Shown: piece by piece, positions 26,294 through 33,638 of the stretch
How the letters are laid out: the number at the start of each line of letters is the position of its first letter
How positions within the stretch are numbered: the stretch's first letter is position 1
From: Streptomyces sp. IMTB 2501
GTDB taxonomy: Bacteria; Actinomycetota; Actinomycetes; Streptomycetales; Streptomycetaceae
Assembly: GCF_001953885.1 (NCBI RefSeq)
Contig: NZ_MQUS01000019.1
Coordinates: 25,038 to 89,037, forward strand
Length of the DNA stretch: 64,000 bases
Reading direction: 5' to 3'
Program-made: the position numbers and the translations under genes
Notes under the pieces: generated by a model
Database searches by the model: none
Told to the model about the DNA's origin: nothing
The model's input: only the letters and a program-made list of their open reading frames with translations

Positions 26294-27802
26294 CTACGCC
26301 ACAAACGTACGCGGCGCCTCCGTGCCCCCCGTACCGCCGCCGGTCTCCACCAGCCGAGCCGCCGCGGCCAGCCGGACCGCCGCCTCCTCCGCCACCGCGC
26401 CCCCCACCGTGAACGGAAGCCGGACATAGCCCTCGAAGGCGCCGTCGACGCCGAAGCGAGGGCCGGAAGGGACGCGGACGCCGGTTCGCTCGCCCGCTTC
26501 GGCGAGCCGGGAGCCGGACAGGCCGCCGGCCCGGACCCACAGGGTCAGCCCGCCCTTCGGGATCTCGAACTCCCAGGTGGGCAGTTCGCGCCGGATCGCC
26601 GCCACCAGCGCGTCCCGGTTCTCGCGGGCCTGAATCCGGCGCAACTCGACCGCCTGATCCCAACCGCCCGTGCTGAAGAGCCAGTTGACGGCGAGCTGCT
26701 CCAGCACCGGCGTACCCAGGTCGGCGTATGCCCGCGCGGCGACCAGACTGCGGATGACGTCCGGTGCCGCCCGCACCCAGCCGATGCGCATGCCCGCCCA
26801 GAACGCCTTGCTGGCCGAGCCGACCGTGATGACGGTCGAGCCGGCCGGGTCGAAGGCGCAGACCCGGCGAGGCATGGCGCCCGCGCACTCCTCGTCCACC
26901 CACAGCTCGGTCATCGTCTCGTCGGCGACGAGCACCGTGCCGGCCGAGCGTGCCGCGTCCACCAGCCGGCGCCGCTGGTCCTCGTCGGCGAGCGCACCGG
27001 TGGGGTTGTGGAAGTCGGCGACCACATAGGCGAGCCGGGGCGCGGCCTCGCGCAGGACCTGGCGCCAGCGGTCCATGTCCCAGCCGGACAGGCCCTCGGC
27101 CATCGCGACGGGGACCAGACGCGCGCCCGCCTCGCGCATCAGCTGCAGGATGTTGGCGTAGGACGGCGATTCGACGGCGATGCGTTCACCGCGGCCCGCG
27201 AAGAGGTGACAGATCGCGTCGATGGCGCCCATCGCGCCGGTCGTCACCATGATCTGCTCGGGCATCGTGGGGATCCCGGCGGCGGTGTAGCGCTCGGCGA
27301 TCATCGAGCGCAGCGCGGGCAGGCCCGCCGGGTAGTCGCCGTGCGTATGGGCGTACGGCGGCAGCTCCTCCAGGGCGCCCTGCACGGCGCGGGTGAGCCA
27401 CGGTTCGGGGGCCGGCAGCGAGGCGCAGCCCAGGTCGATCACCGAGCCCAGGGCCTCGGGGGGCAGGGGTTCGAGGCCCCGGGCGGGCAGCGGGTTGCCC
27501 GCCGGTACGGCGGTCCAGCTGCCGGCTCCGCGCCGGGACTCCAAAAAGCCCTCGGTGCGCAGCGCCTCGTACGCGGCCGCGACGGTGGTGCGGCTCACGG
27601 AGAGGGCGAGGGCGAGTTCGCGTTCGGCGGGCAGCCGGGCGGCCACCGGGACGCGCCCTTCGAGCACCAGCAGCCGGATGCCGTCGGCGAGGGCGCGATA
27701 GGCAGGCGGACGGCGGGTGCCGGGGCCCGCCGGACGCTCCTGCTGGGAGTTGAGGAGCCGGGCCAGCTGAGCGGCCCCCATCGCAGAGGTCCACTGCGCC
27801 AT
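26294..27802 (-). CDS. MocR-family regulator (GntR helix-turn-helix fused to aminotransferase)
   Basis: Regulator of 502 aa. An N-terminal GntR-type winged helix (ALADGIRLLVLEGRVPVAARLPAERELALALSVSRTTV) is joined by a linker to a class I aminotransferase domain with the PLP lysine in VGSASKAFWAG. I start it at the ATG at 27802 (MAQWTSAMGAAQL); a longer frame to 27868 runs into the shared promoter. It is divergent from yczE, and MocR proteins that control YczE-type membrane proteins (YczR group) are a known pairing. An inverted repeat lies in the 102 bases between them. Confidence 0.9.
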   Translation of the reverse strand: MAQWTSAMGAAQLARLLNSQQERPAGPGTRRPPAYRALADGIRLLVLEGRVPVAARLPAERELALALSVSRTTVAAAYEALRTEGFLESRRGAGSWTAVPAGNPLPARGLEPLPPEALGSVIDLGCASLPAPEPWLTRAVQGALEELPPYAHTHGDYPAGLPALRSMIAERYTAAGIPTMPEQIMVTTGAMGAIDAICHLFAGRGERIAVESPSYANILQLMREAGARLVPVAMAEGLSGWDMDRWRQVLREAAPRLAYVVADFHNPTGALADEDQRRRLVDAARSAGTVLVADETMTELWVDEECAGAMPRRVCAFDPAGSTVITVGSASKAFWAGMRIGWVRAAPDVIRSLVAARAYADLGTPVLEQLAVNWLFSTGGWDQAVELRRIQARENRDALVAAIRRELPTWEFEIPKGGLTLWVRAGGLSGSRLAEAGERTGVRVPSGPRFGVDGAFEGYVRLPFTVGGAVAEEAAVRLAAAARLVETGGGTGGTEAPRTFVA

Positions 27803-27834
27803 GACGATCAGTCCACCTTCCCCGAATTGGCCAT

Positions 27835-27850
27835 GGATGACGTTCCATCC
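27835..27850. promoter_or_regulatory. Operator candidate between the MocR gene and yczE
   Basis: GGATG (27835-27839) and CATCC (27846-27850) form an inverted repeat around ACGTTC in the divergent intergenic space. It is a plausible MocR binding site; MocR proteins also use direct repeats, so this is tentative. Confidence 0.4.
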
Positions 27851-27904
27851 CAAGCCACAGAGTGACATGCGTCAGGCCACCGCCACCACCCAGGGGGGTA
27901 TCTC

Positions 27905-28558
27905 ATGTCCGCTCGCAGTCATCTCGTACGACGGCTGATCCAGCTGTACGCCGGGCTCGCGCTCTACGGTGCGAGTGCCGCGCTGCTCCTGCGGGCGGGC
28001 CTGGGCATGGAGCCCTGGGGCGTACTGCACCAGGGGCTCGCGGAGCTGACCGGGCTGACCATCGGGGTCGTGTCGATCATCGTGGGAGCGGCGGTGCTGC
28101 TTCTGTGGATCCCACTGCGCCAGCGCCCGGGGCTCGGCACGGTCTCGAACGTCTTCGTCGTCGGCCTCGCGATGGACGGCACGCTCGCGCTCGTCCCGGA
28201 CGCGCACTCCCTGGCCGTACGCGTGCCGTTGCTGCTCGCGGGCATCGTGCTGAACGGCGTGGCGACCGGCCTGTACATCTCGGCGCGTTTCGGCCCGGGT
28301 CCGCGCGACGGGCTCATGACGGGCCTGCACCGGCGCTCCGGCCGCTCGATCCGGCTGATACGGACCGGGATCGAGGTGGCGGTGGTGGTCACCGGCTTCC
28401 TGCTGGGGGGCACGATCGGTGTCGGCACCGTGCTGTACGCCGTGTCCATCGGGCCGCTGGCGCAGCTGTTCCTGCGGGTGTTCGCCGTCCCGGCGGCATC
28501 GAGCCGAAGCACGGTCGTTGCCGAAGCGACACCGGAACGGGCGATACTGCGTTCGTGA
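27905..28558 (+). CDS. yczE: YczE/YitT-type membrane protein
   Basis: Integral membrane protein of 217 aa with about five transmembrane helices. The family signature LLRAGLGMEPWGVLHQGLAE is near residues 28-47 and ARFGPGPRDGLMTGLHRR near 127-144, both typical of YczE. Start ATG follows a GGGGGG run. It is divergent from a MocR regulator and overlaps the phosphodiesterase gene (GTGA). YczE proteins have been tied to antibiotic and lipopeptide production in Bacillus, but their transported substrate is unknown. Confidence 0.88.
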   Translation: MSARSHLVRRLIQLYAGLALYGASAALLLRAGLGMEPWGVLHQGLAELTGLTIGVVSIIVGAAVLLLWIPLRQRPGLGTVSNVFVVGLAMDGTLALVPDAHSLAVRVPLLLAGIVLNGVATGLYISARFGPGPRDGLMTGLHRRSGRSIRLIRTGIEVAVVVTGFLLGGTIGVGTVLYAVSIGPLAQLFLRVFAVPAASSRSTVVAEATPERAILRS

Positions 28559-29331
28559 GCCTCACGACACCGCCCAAGCGCCACCCGTACCTCGACCACC
28601 CGGGCCCCATAGCCTTCGCCCACCGGGGAGGGGCCGCCGACGGGATCGAGAACACCGTGACGCAGTTCCGGCGCGCGGTGGACATGGGCTACCGGTACAT
28701 CGAGACCGATGTGCACGCCACGGCCGACGGCCGGCTCGTCGCCTTCCACGACTCGTCGCTGGACCGGGTCACCGACGGGGCGGGCCGGATCGCGGATCTG
28801 CCGTGGGAGGACGTTCGGCAGGCGCGCGTGGGCGGCCGTGAACCGGTGCCGCTGTTCGAGGAGTTGCTGGAGACCTTCCCCGAGGTCCGCTGGAACGTCG
28901 ACATCAAGGCCGAGCCCGCTCTGCGCCCCACGCTCGACCTGATCGAGCGCACCAACGCCTGGGACCGGGTCTGTGTGGGCTCGTTCTCCGAGGCCCGGGT
29001 GCTGCGCGCCCAGCGGCTGGCCGGGCCGCGGCTGGCCACCTCGTTCGGCACGCGCGGCGTACTGAGTCTGCGCCTGCGCTCGTGGGGACTGCCGGCCGCC
29101 GTGCGCCGGTCCGCCGTCGCGGCGCAGGTGCCCGAGGCCCAGTCGGGAGTCCCGGTGGTCGACCAGCGCTTCGTCCGCGCCGCCCACGCGCTCGGGCTGC
29201 AGGTGCACGTGTGGACGATCAACGAGCCGGAACGGATGCACCGGCTTCTGGACCTGGGAGTCGATGGCATCATGACCGATCACATCGACACGTTGCGCAA
29301 GGTCATGGAAGACCGCGGCGCCTGGGTCTGA
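28555..29331 (+). CDS. Glycerophosphodiester phosphodiesterase
   Basis: GDPD-family enzyme of 258 aa that hydrolyses glycerophosphodiesters to glycerol 3-phosphate and alcohol. AHRGGAADGIENT holds the first His and metal-binding Glu, followed by YIETDVHATADGRLVAFHD with Glu, Asp and the second His, and by WTINEPERM at the C-terminal barrel strand. GTG at 28555 overlaps the yczE stop. No signal peptide is present, so it is cytosolic. Its coupling to yczE suggests a membrane-lipid-related task under the MocR regulator. Confidence 0.92.
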   Translation: MSLTTPPKRHPYLDHPGPIAFAHRGGAADGIENTVTQFRRAVDMGYRYIETDVHATADGRLVAFHDSSLDRVTDGAGRIADLPWEDVRQARVGGREPVPLFEELLETFPEVRWNVDIKAEPALRPTLDLIERTNAWDRVCVGSFSEARVLRAQRLAGPRLATSFGTRGVLSLRLRSWGLPAAVRRSAVAAQVPEAQSGVPVVDQRFVRAAHALGLQVHVWTINEPERMHRLLDLGVDGIMTDHIDTLRKVMEDRGAWV

Positions 29332-29386
29332 CGACCCGGCGGCCGGGCCCGAGCCTTCGCAGTTGAACGGGGAAGCGAGGGCACGG

Positions 29387-30733
29387 GTGGGAACCGACAC
29401 CGTGCGGACACAGACGGCGGACGAGACCGCCGGCCTGCGCCGCGAGCAGCGCGGCTGGTACTTCTACGACTGGGCCTGCTCGGTCTATTCGACGAGCGTG
29501 TTGACGGTCTTCTTGGGGCCTTACCTCACGGCCGTCGCCGAGCGGGCCGCGGACGCCGACGGCTATGTGCATCCGCTGGGCGTCCCGGTCCGGGCGGGCT
29601 CCTTCTTCGCCTACTCGGTGTCCCTGTCGGTGATCCTCGCCGTCGTGGTGATGCCGCTCGTGGGCAGCGCGGCCGACCGCACGGGCCGCAAGAAGCCGCT
29701 GCTCGCGGCGGCGGCGTACACCGGGGCCGCCGCGACCACGGGCATGTTCTTCCTGGACGGCGACCGGTATCTGCTCGGCGGGGTACTGCTGGTGGTGGCC
29801 AACGCCGCGCAGTCGGTCGGGATGATGCTCTACAACTCCTATCTGCCGCAGATCGCCCCGCCCGAGCAGCGCGACGCGGTCTCGTCGCGGGGCTGGGCCT
29901 TCGGCTACGCGGCGGGCTCCACGGTCCTCGTCGCCAACCTGGTCCTGTACTCGGCGCACGGCTCCTTCGGCCTGACCGAGGCGGCCGCGGTCCGTATCTG
30001 CCTGGCCTCGGCGGGCCTGTGGTGGGGAGCCTTCACGCTCATACCGCTGCGCAGGCTGCGCGACCGGCACGCGCGCGTGGAGCGCACCACGGCACCCGGG
30101 CTCCGGCAGCTCGCGGCGACGGTCCGGGACCTGCGCCGGTACCCGCTGACGCTCGGCTTCCTGCTGGCGTACCTCATCTACAACGACGGCATCCAGACGG
30201 TGATCTCCCAGGCCTCCGTCTACGGCTCACAGGAACTGGGCCTCGGGCAGTCGACGCTCATCGTGGCCGTGCTGCTGGTGCAGGTGCTGGCTGTGGCCGG
30301 TGCACTGGCGATGGGCCGGCTGGCCCGGACGTACGGCGCCCAGCGCACGATCCTGGGCTCGCTGGTCGCCTGGACGGTCACCCTGGCGGCCGGATACTTC
30401 CTCCCCGCGAAGGCGCCGGTGTTCTTCTTCGTGCTGGCCGCCGGGATCGGCCTGGTTCTCGGCGGCAGCCAGGCCCTGTCCCGCTCGCTGTTCTCGCACC
30501 TCGTGCCGCCCGGCAAGGAGGCCGAATACTTCTCGGCGTACGAGATGAGCGACCGCGGGATGAGCTGGCTCGGACCGCTGCTGTTCGGCGTGACCTACCA
30601 GCTGACCGGGAGCTACCGGTCCGCGATCATCTCGCTGGTGGCCTTCTTCGTCATCGGATTCGCCCTGCTCGCGCGGGTCCCGGTGCGCCGGGCGATCGCC
30701 GAGGCGGGCAACCCGGTACCCGAGAAGATTTAG
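29387..30733 (+). CDS. MFS transporter, Atg22/UMF1-like
   Basis: Membrane transporter of 448 aa with about twelve helices. The N-terminal RGWYFYDWACSVYSTSVLTVF and the loop GSAADRTGRKKP are typical of the Atg22-like branch of the major facilitator superfamily. I prefer the GTG at 29387 (GAGG six bases upstream) over a TTG at 29363. It starts 55 bases after the phosphodiesterase and may belong to the same transcript. Members export amino acids or unknown solutes; the substrate is not predictable. Confidence 0.85.
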   Translation: MGTDTVRTQTADETAGLRREQRGWYFYDWACSVYSTSVLTVFLGPYLTAVAERAADADGYVHPLGVPVRAGSFFAYSVSLSVILAVVVMPLVGSAADRTGRKKPLLAAAAYTGAAATTGMFFLDGDRYLLGGVLLVVANAAQSVGMMLYNSYLPQIAPPEQRDAVSSRGWAFGYAAGSTVLVANLVLYSAHGSFGLTEAAAVRICLASAGLWWGAFTLIPLRRLRDRHARVERTTAPGLRQLAATVRDLRRYPLTLGFLLAYLIYNDGIQTVISQASVYGSQELGLGQSTLIVAVLLVQVLAVAGALAMGRLARTYGAQRTILGSLVAWTVTLAAGYFLPAKAPVFFFVLAAGIGLVLGGSQALSRSLFSHLVPPGKEAEYFSAYEMSDRGMSWLGPLLFGVTYQLTGSYRSAIISLVAFFVIGFALLARVPVRRAIAEAGNPVPEKI

Positions 30734-30768
30734 CATCGATTTAGCGCTCAACCCGAAAGGGCGGTAGT

Positions 30769-30794
30769 GTACGCCTTTGGCCTGCCAGGCGTAC
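30769..30794 (+). terminator. Hairpin terminator after the MFS gene
   Basis: GTACGCCT (30769-30776) and AGGCGTAC (30787-30794) form a perfect eight-base stem with a ten-base loop, 35 bases after the stop codon. Confidence 0.55.
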
Positions 30795-30934
30795 CGTTAC
30801 TGCGCGTCAAAGATGCCGAAACGCTGGGTGACATCTGCTAGCAGATGTGACAAACCGGGCGCCGGTGGGTACGACATTTGTCAGCAAGGCTGCGGCTACG
30901 ACGGCGACGCATGACCCGGAACGGGACACGGAAC

Positions 30935-30961
30935 GGGAATCTTTACCGCCGACCGGACGTT
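30935..30961 (+). promoter_or_regulatory. SigR-type promoter of rbpA
   Basis: GGGAAT (30935-30940) is followed after exactly 18 bases by GTT (30959-30961), the consensus for the thiol-oxidative-stress sigma factor SigR. rbpA of S. coelicolor is known to be SigR-dependent. A short direct repeat (CGGAACGGGA at 30917 and 30929) overlaps the -35 side. No gene is visible in 30734-31022. Confidence 0.8.
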
Positions 30962-31022
30962 GACCGGATGACGACGACAGCGACACCTGTCCTGTGGGCG
31001 ACAAGCCCGGGAGGCACGATTC

Positions 31023-31397
31023 ATGAGTGAGCGAGCTCTTCGCGGTACGCGCCTCGTGGTGACCAGCTACGAGACGGACCGCGGTATCGACCTGGCCCCG
31101 CGCCAGGCCGTGGAGTACGCATGTGAGAAGGGGCACCGTTTCGAGATGCCCTTCTCCGTCGAGGCGGAGATCCCGCCGGAGTGGGAGTGCAAGGTCTGCG
31201 GGGCCCAGGCACTCCTCGTCGACGGTGACGGCCCTGAGGAGAAGAAGGCCAAGCCCGCGCGTACCCACTGGGACATGCTGATGGAGCGGCGCACCCGTGA
31301 GGAACTCGAAGAGGTCCTTGAGGAGCGCCTGGCGGTTCTGCGCTCGGGGGCGATGAACATCGCGGTTCACCCCCGGGACAGCCGCAAGTCGGCCTAG
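31023..31397 (+). CDS. rbpA: RNA polymerase-binding protein RbpA
   Basis: Actinobacterial transcription factor of 124 aa that binds the principal sigma factor and RNA polymerase and stabilises open complexes. The zinc ligands Cys34, His38, Cys56 and Cys59 are all present (YACEKGHRFE, WECKVCG), followed by a basic linker and the sigma-interacting helix THWDMLMERRTREELEEVL. Start ATG follows GGGAGG. A SigR-type promoter 62 bases upstream links it to disulfide stress, and a strong hairpin ends the unit. Confidence 0.97.
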   Translation: MSERALRGTRLVVTSYETDRGIDLAPRQAVEYACEKGHRFEMPFSVEAEIPPEWECKVCGAQALLVDGDGPEEKKAKPARTHWDMLMERRTREELEEVLEERLAVLRSGAMNIAVHPRDSRKSA

Positions 31398-31436
31398 TCC
31401 CTGCGGGGCTGGGCCGGGATACAGCGCACATTGAAC

Positions 31437-31479
31437 AACCGCGGGCGCCGTACGTGATCCACGTACGGCGCCCGCGGTT
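31437..31479. terminator. Strong bidirectional terminator between rbpA and fxsA
   Basis: Two perfect 20-base arms (31437-31456 and 31460-31479) are separated by only ATC, giving an unusually long stem beginning AACCGCGGGC. It lies between convergent genes and is followed on the plus strand by TGTGTGT. Confidence 0.9.
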
Positions 31480-31497
31480 TGTGTGTCCGAAACACGC

Positions 31498-32055
31498 TCA
31501 GCGCGTCAGCGGCGGGTACTGCTCCCCCGGCTCCGGCCGGTCGTCCTCCCTGATGACCTCGCCCTGGACGACCTTGCCGTCGGGGCGGTGGATACGGGCC
31601 TGCTGGAAGGCGTCGCCGAAGCTGCCCGGAGCCGCCGTGCGCAGCCTCTTGTCCAGGGCGTTCTCGGCGTACCGGCTCACGGCCTTCTGGACCGGCGGGA
31701 CGAGCAGAAGCAGGCCCGCCACGTCGGAGACCAGACCGGGGATCATCAGCAGCAGGCCGCCGAGCATCATCAGGCCGTTGCCACCGCCGCGCTCCGGCGA
31801 ACCGCCCCGCTGCAGCGCCTCGTTCAGGCTCTGGAAGGCCCGGCGGCCGGCCCGCTTGATGACCACGGAGCCGGCCACGAAGCCCGCGACGAGCAACAGG
31901 AACACGGCGAACCCGCCGGCCGCGCCCGCGACCAGGGTCAGCAGCCAGATCTCCAGCACCAGCCAGCCTGCGACCCCCAGCGGCAGATACCTGCGCAGCC
32001 GGGAGCGCCGGGGCCGGGTGGTGGGGTGCGGAGAGGTCGGAGCGCCAGTCGTCAT
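31498..32055 (-). CDS. fxsA: FxsA-family membrane protein
   Basis: Membrane protein of 185 aa. Two N-terminal helices (about 27-63) are followed by a conserved third hydrophobic segment GGLLLMIPGLVSDVAGLLLLVPPV, the FxsA hallmark, and a charged hydrophilic tail. E. coli FxsA suppresses F-plasmid exclusion of phage T7; its normal role is unknown. It lies upstream of nothing on its own strand and ends at the shared terminator with rbpA. Confidence 0.9.
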   Translation of the reverse strand: MTTGAPTSPHPTTRPRRSRLRRYLPLGVAGWLVLEIWLLTLVAGAAGGFAVFLLLVAGFVAGSVVIKRAGRRAFQSLNEALQRGGSPERGGGNGLMMLGGLLLMIPGLVSDVAGLLLLVPPVQKAVSRYAENALDKRLRTAAPGSFGDAFQQARIHRPDGKVVQGEVIREDDRPEPGEQYPPLTR

Positions 32056-32098
32056 GCTCCCAGTGTGCCTGGCAGCGGCTCAGCGCGGGATAAGGGGC

Positions 32099-32280
32099 GA
32101 CGCCTCATGGGCGCGGGTGAGCGCGGGTCCTGGAGGTGTCCCCGCGCGAGCGTATCCGGGCGTGAGGAGCGTTCAGCCGCAAGGCGGAGGAGGGCGCCGA
32201 CGGGGAGCGTCGGCAACACCACCGGACGGGCGTGCCGACCCCCGCGTCTGCGACAGGATCCGCCGGACAGACCCTAGGCC
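32099..32280. repeat. Dispersed-repeat element between ppm1 and fxsA
   Basis: Two modules here also occur beside the chitinase stop at 41828-41886: GACGCCTCATGGGCGCGGGT at 32099-32118 and a stretch at 32246-32280 whose minus strand reads TAGGGTCTGTCCGGCGGATC. The second begins with the ppm1 stop codon. The modules are in opposite relative orientation in the two places. The 120 bases between carry further GC-rich palindromic sequence but no gene. Confidence 0.6.
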
Positions 32281-33083
32281 TGCTTGGCGGCCCGGCCGCC
32301 GCCCAGACTCTTGAGCTTGGCGACACGCTCCGCGGCGCCCCAGGCGGTGACCCGCCACAGCGCCTCGACGAGGATGTTCTTGCTCATCTTGGAGTCGCCG
32401 AGTTCGCGCTCGACGAAGGTGATCGGGACCTCGACCACATGGAAGCCGGCCTTGACCGCACGGCGGGCCAGGTCGACCTGGAAGCAGTAGCCCTGGGAAG
32501 CGACCTCGTCCAGGCCCAGGCCCTGCAGGGTCTCACGGCGGAACGCGCGGTATCCGCCGGTGATGTCGCGCAGAGGCAGGTCAAGGGCGAGCCGGGAGTA
32601 GAGGCTGCCACCGCGGGAGATGAACTCGCGGGACTTGGGCCAGTTCACCACGCGGCCGCCGGGCACCCAGCGGGAGCCGAGCACCAGGTCGGCGCTCTTG
32701 AGGGCGGTGAGCAGCCGGGGCAGTTCCTCGGGCTGGTGGGAGCCGTCGGCGTCCATCTCGACCAGCACGCCGTAGCCGTTCTCAAGGCCCCAGCGGAAGC
32801 CCGCGAGGTAGGCGGCGCCGAGGCCCTCCTTGCCCTTGCGGTGCATGACCTGGACGTTCTCGTCCTCGGCGGCCAGTTCGTCGGCGAGCTTGCCGGTGCC
32901 GTCGGGACTGTTGTCGTCCGCGATGAGTACGTGCGCCTCAGGGACGGCCTTGCGCACCCGGCCGACGATGGTCTTGATGTTCTCCGCCTCGTTGTAGGTC
33001 GGAATGATCACCAAGGCCGTGCCGAGCGGACCGAACTGCCTCCCCTGATCGTTGGCCGCCAGGGTCCCGTCGCCGTCGTTCAC
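32274..33083 (-). CDS. ppm1: Polyprenol-phosphate mannosyltransferase
   Basis: GT2-family enzyme of 269 aa that makes polyprenol-phosphate-mannose from GDP-mannose, the donor for protein O-mannosylation in Streptomyces. IIPTYNEAENI, the DxD in LVEMDADGSHQ and ITGGYRAFRRETL are diagnostic. It lacks the acyltransferase domain fused to mycobacterial Ppm1, as expected for this genus. I chose the GTG at 33083 (AAGGGG upstream); a longer frame reaches 33119. Its TAG stop is the first base triplet of a dispersed repeat. Confidence 0.92.
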   Translation of the reverse strand: MNDGDGTLAANDQGRQFGPLGTALVIIPTYNEAENIKTIVGRVRKAVPEAHVLIADDNSPDGTGKLADELAAEDENVQVMHRKGKEGLGAAYLAGFRWGLENGYGVLVEMDADGSHQPEELPRLLTALKSADLVLGSRWVPGGRVVNWPKSREFISRGGSLYSRLALDLPLRDITGGYRAFRRETLQGLGLDEVASQGYCFQVDLARRAVKAGFHVVEVPITFVERELGDSKMSKNILVEALWRVTAWGAAERVAKLKSLGGGRAAKQA

Positions 33084-33638
33084 TGCTGCCCCTTCTGGTC
33101 GTACGCAGGGGTCCACCATAGTGGTCGCGGCCTGGCATGACGTACCGACTCGGTCGTATAGCGGTGTCGATTACGCAAGAGAGGGGTAAGAATGCGTGTT
33201 TCGGCTCCTCCGCAGCGTGCCGTTGTGGTTGCGCCGCCACGGCGGATGGGGGCCCGGCGCCCTTCGGGCCGACCTGGGACCCGCTGGCTGCGGATCGACC
33301 GAAAGCCGTTGTCTACTGAGCGCACGGGCCCCACCCGGGTCACACCTTGCCGGGCCGGAACGTTCCCTCGGCGGCGCGGGCGCTGAGCCTGGCTCCCAGC
33401 GACGGTGCCCCGGTGCGGCACACCGTCCCTGACCCAGCGGCGCTGCGACGAGTTGCACGAACGCTCCCCGGTCGGGCGTCCGGTGGTGGACCCGGCCGAA
33501 CCTACCGGCCCTCGGCCGTCGACTGTCAACAGCCCTCTGAGCTGCTACGACGGCCCAGAAACCGGGTTCGTCGGCGAGGATGCGCAGGTCGGGCGGCGGG
33601 GCACCGGCGGCCGATCGCCACCGCGCCCCGCCCGTAGA
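33084..33638. other. 555-base intergenic region without a convincing gene
   Basis: The region lies upstream of ppm1. It holds a good minus-strand promoter far from ppm1 (33499-33529) and a hairpin-like GGCCCG...CGGGCC at 33252-33271. Several frames of 60-150 codons exist, but their third-position G/C is only about 65 percent, well below neighbouring genes. It could be a long leader or non-coding transcript. Confidence 0.45.
33499..33529 (-). promoter_or_regulatory. Consensus promoter 410 bases upstream of ppm1
   Basis: On the minus strand TTGACA (33529-33524) and TAGGTT (33504-33499) are 19 bases apart. Transcription would start near 33492 and reach ppm1 at 33083 after a very long leader. 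Confidence 0.5.

Noticed and set aside
33171..33458. 95-codon minus-strand frame with a plausible RBS in the ppm1 upstream gap
   Set aside because: Third-position G/C is only about 65 percent, far below neighbouring genes, and no motif is recognisable.
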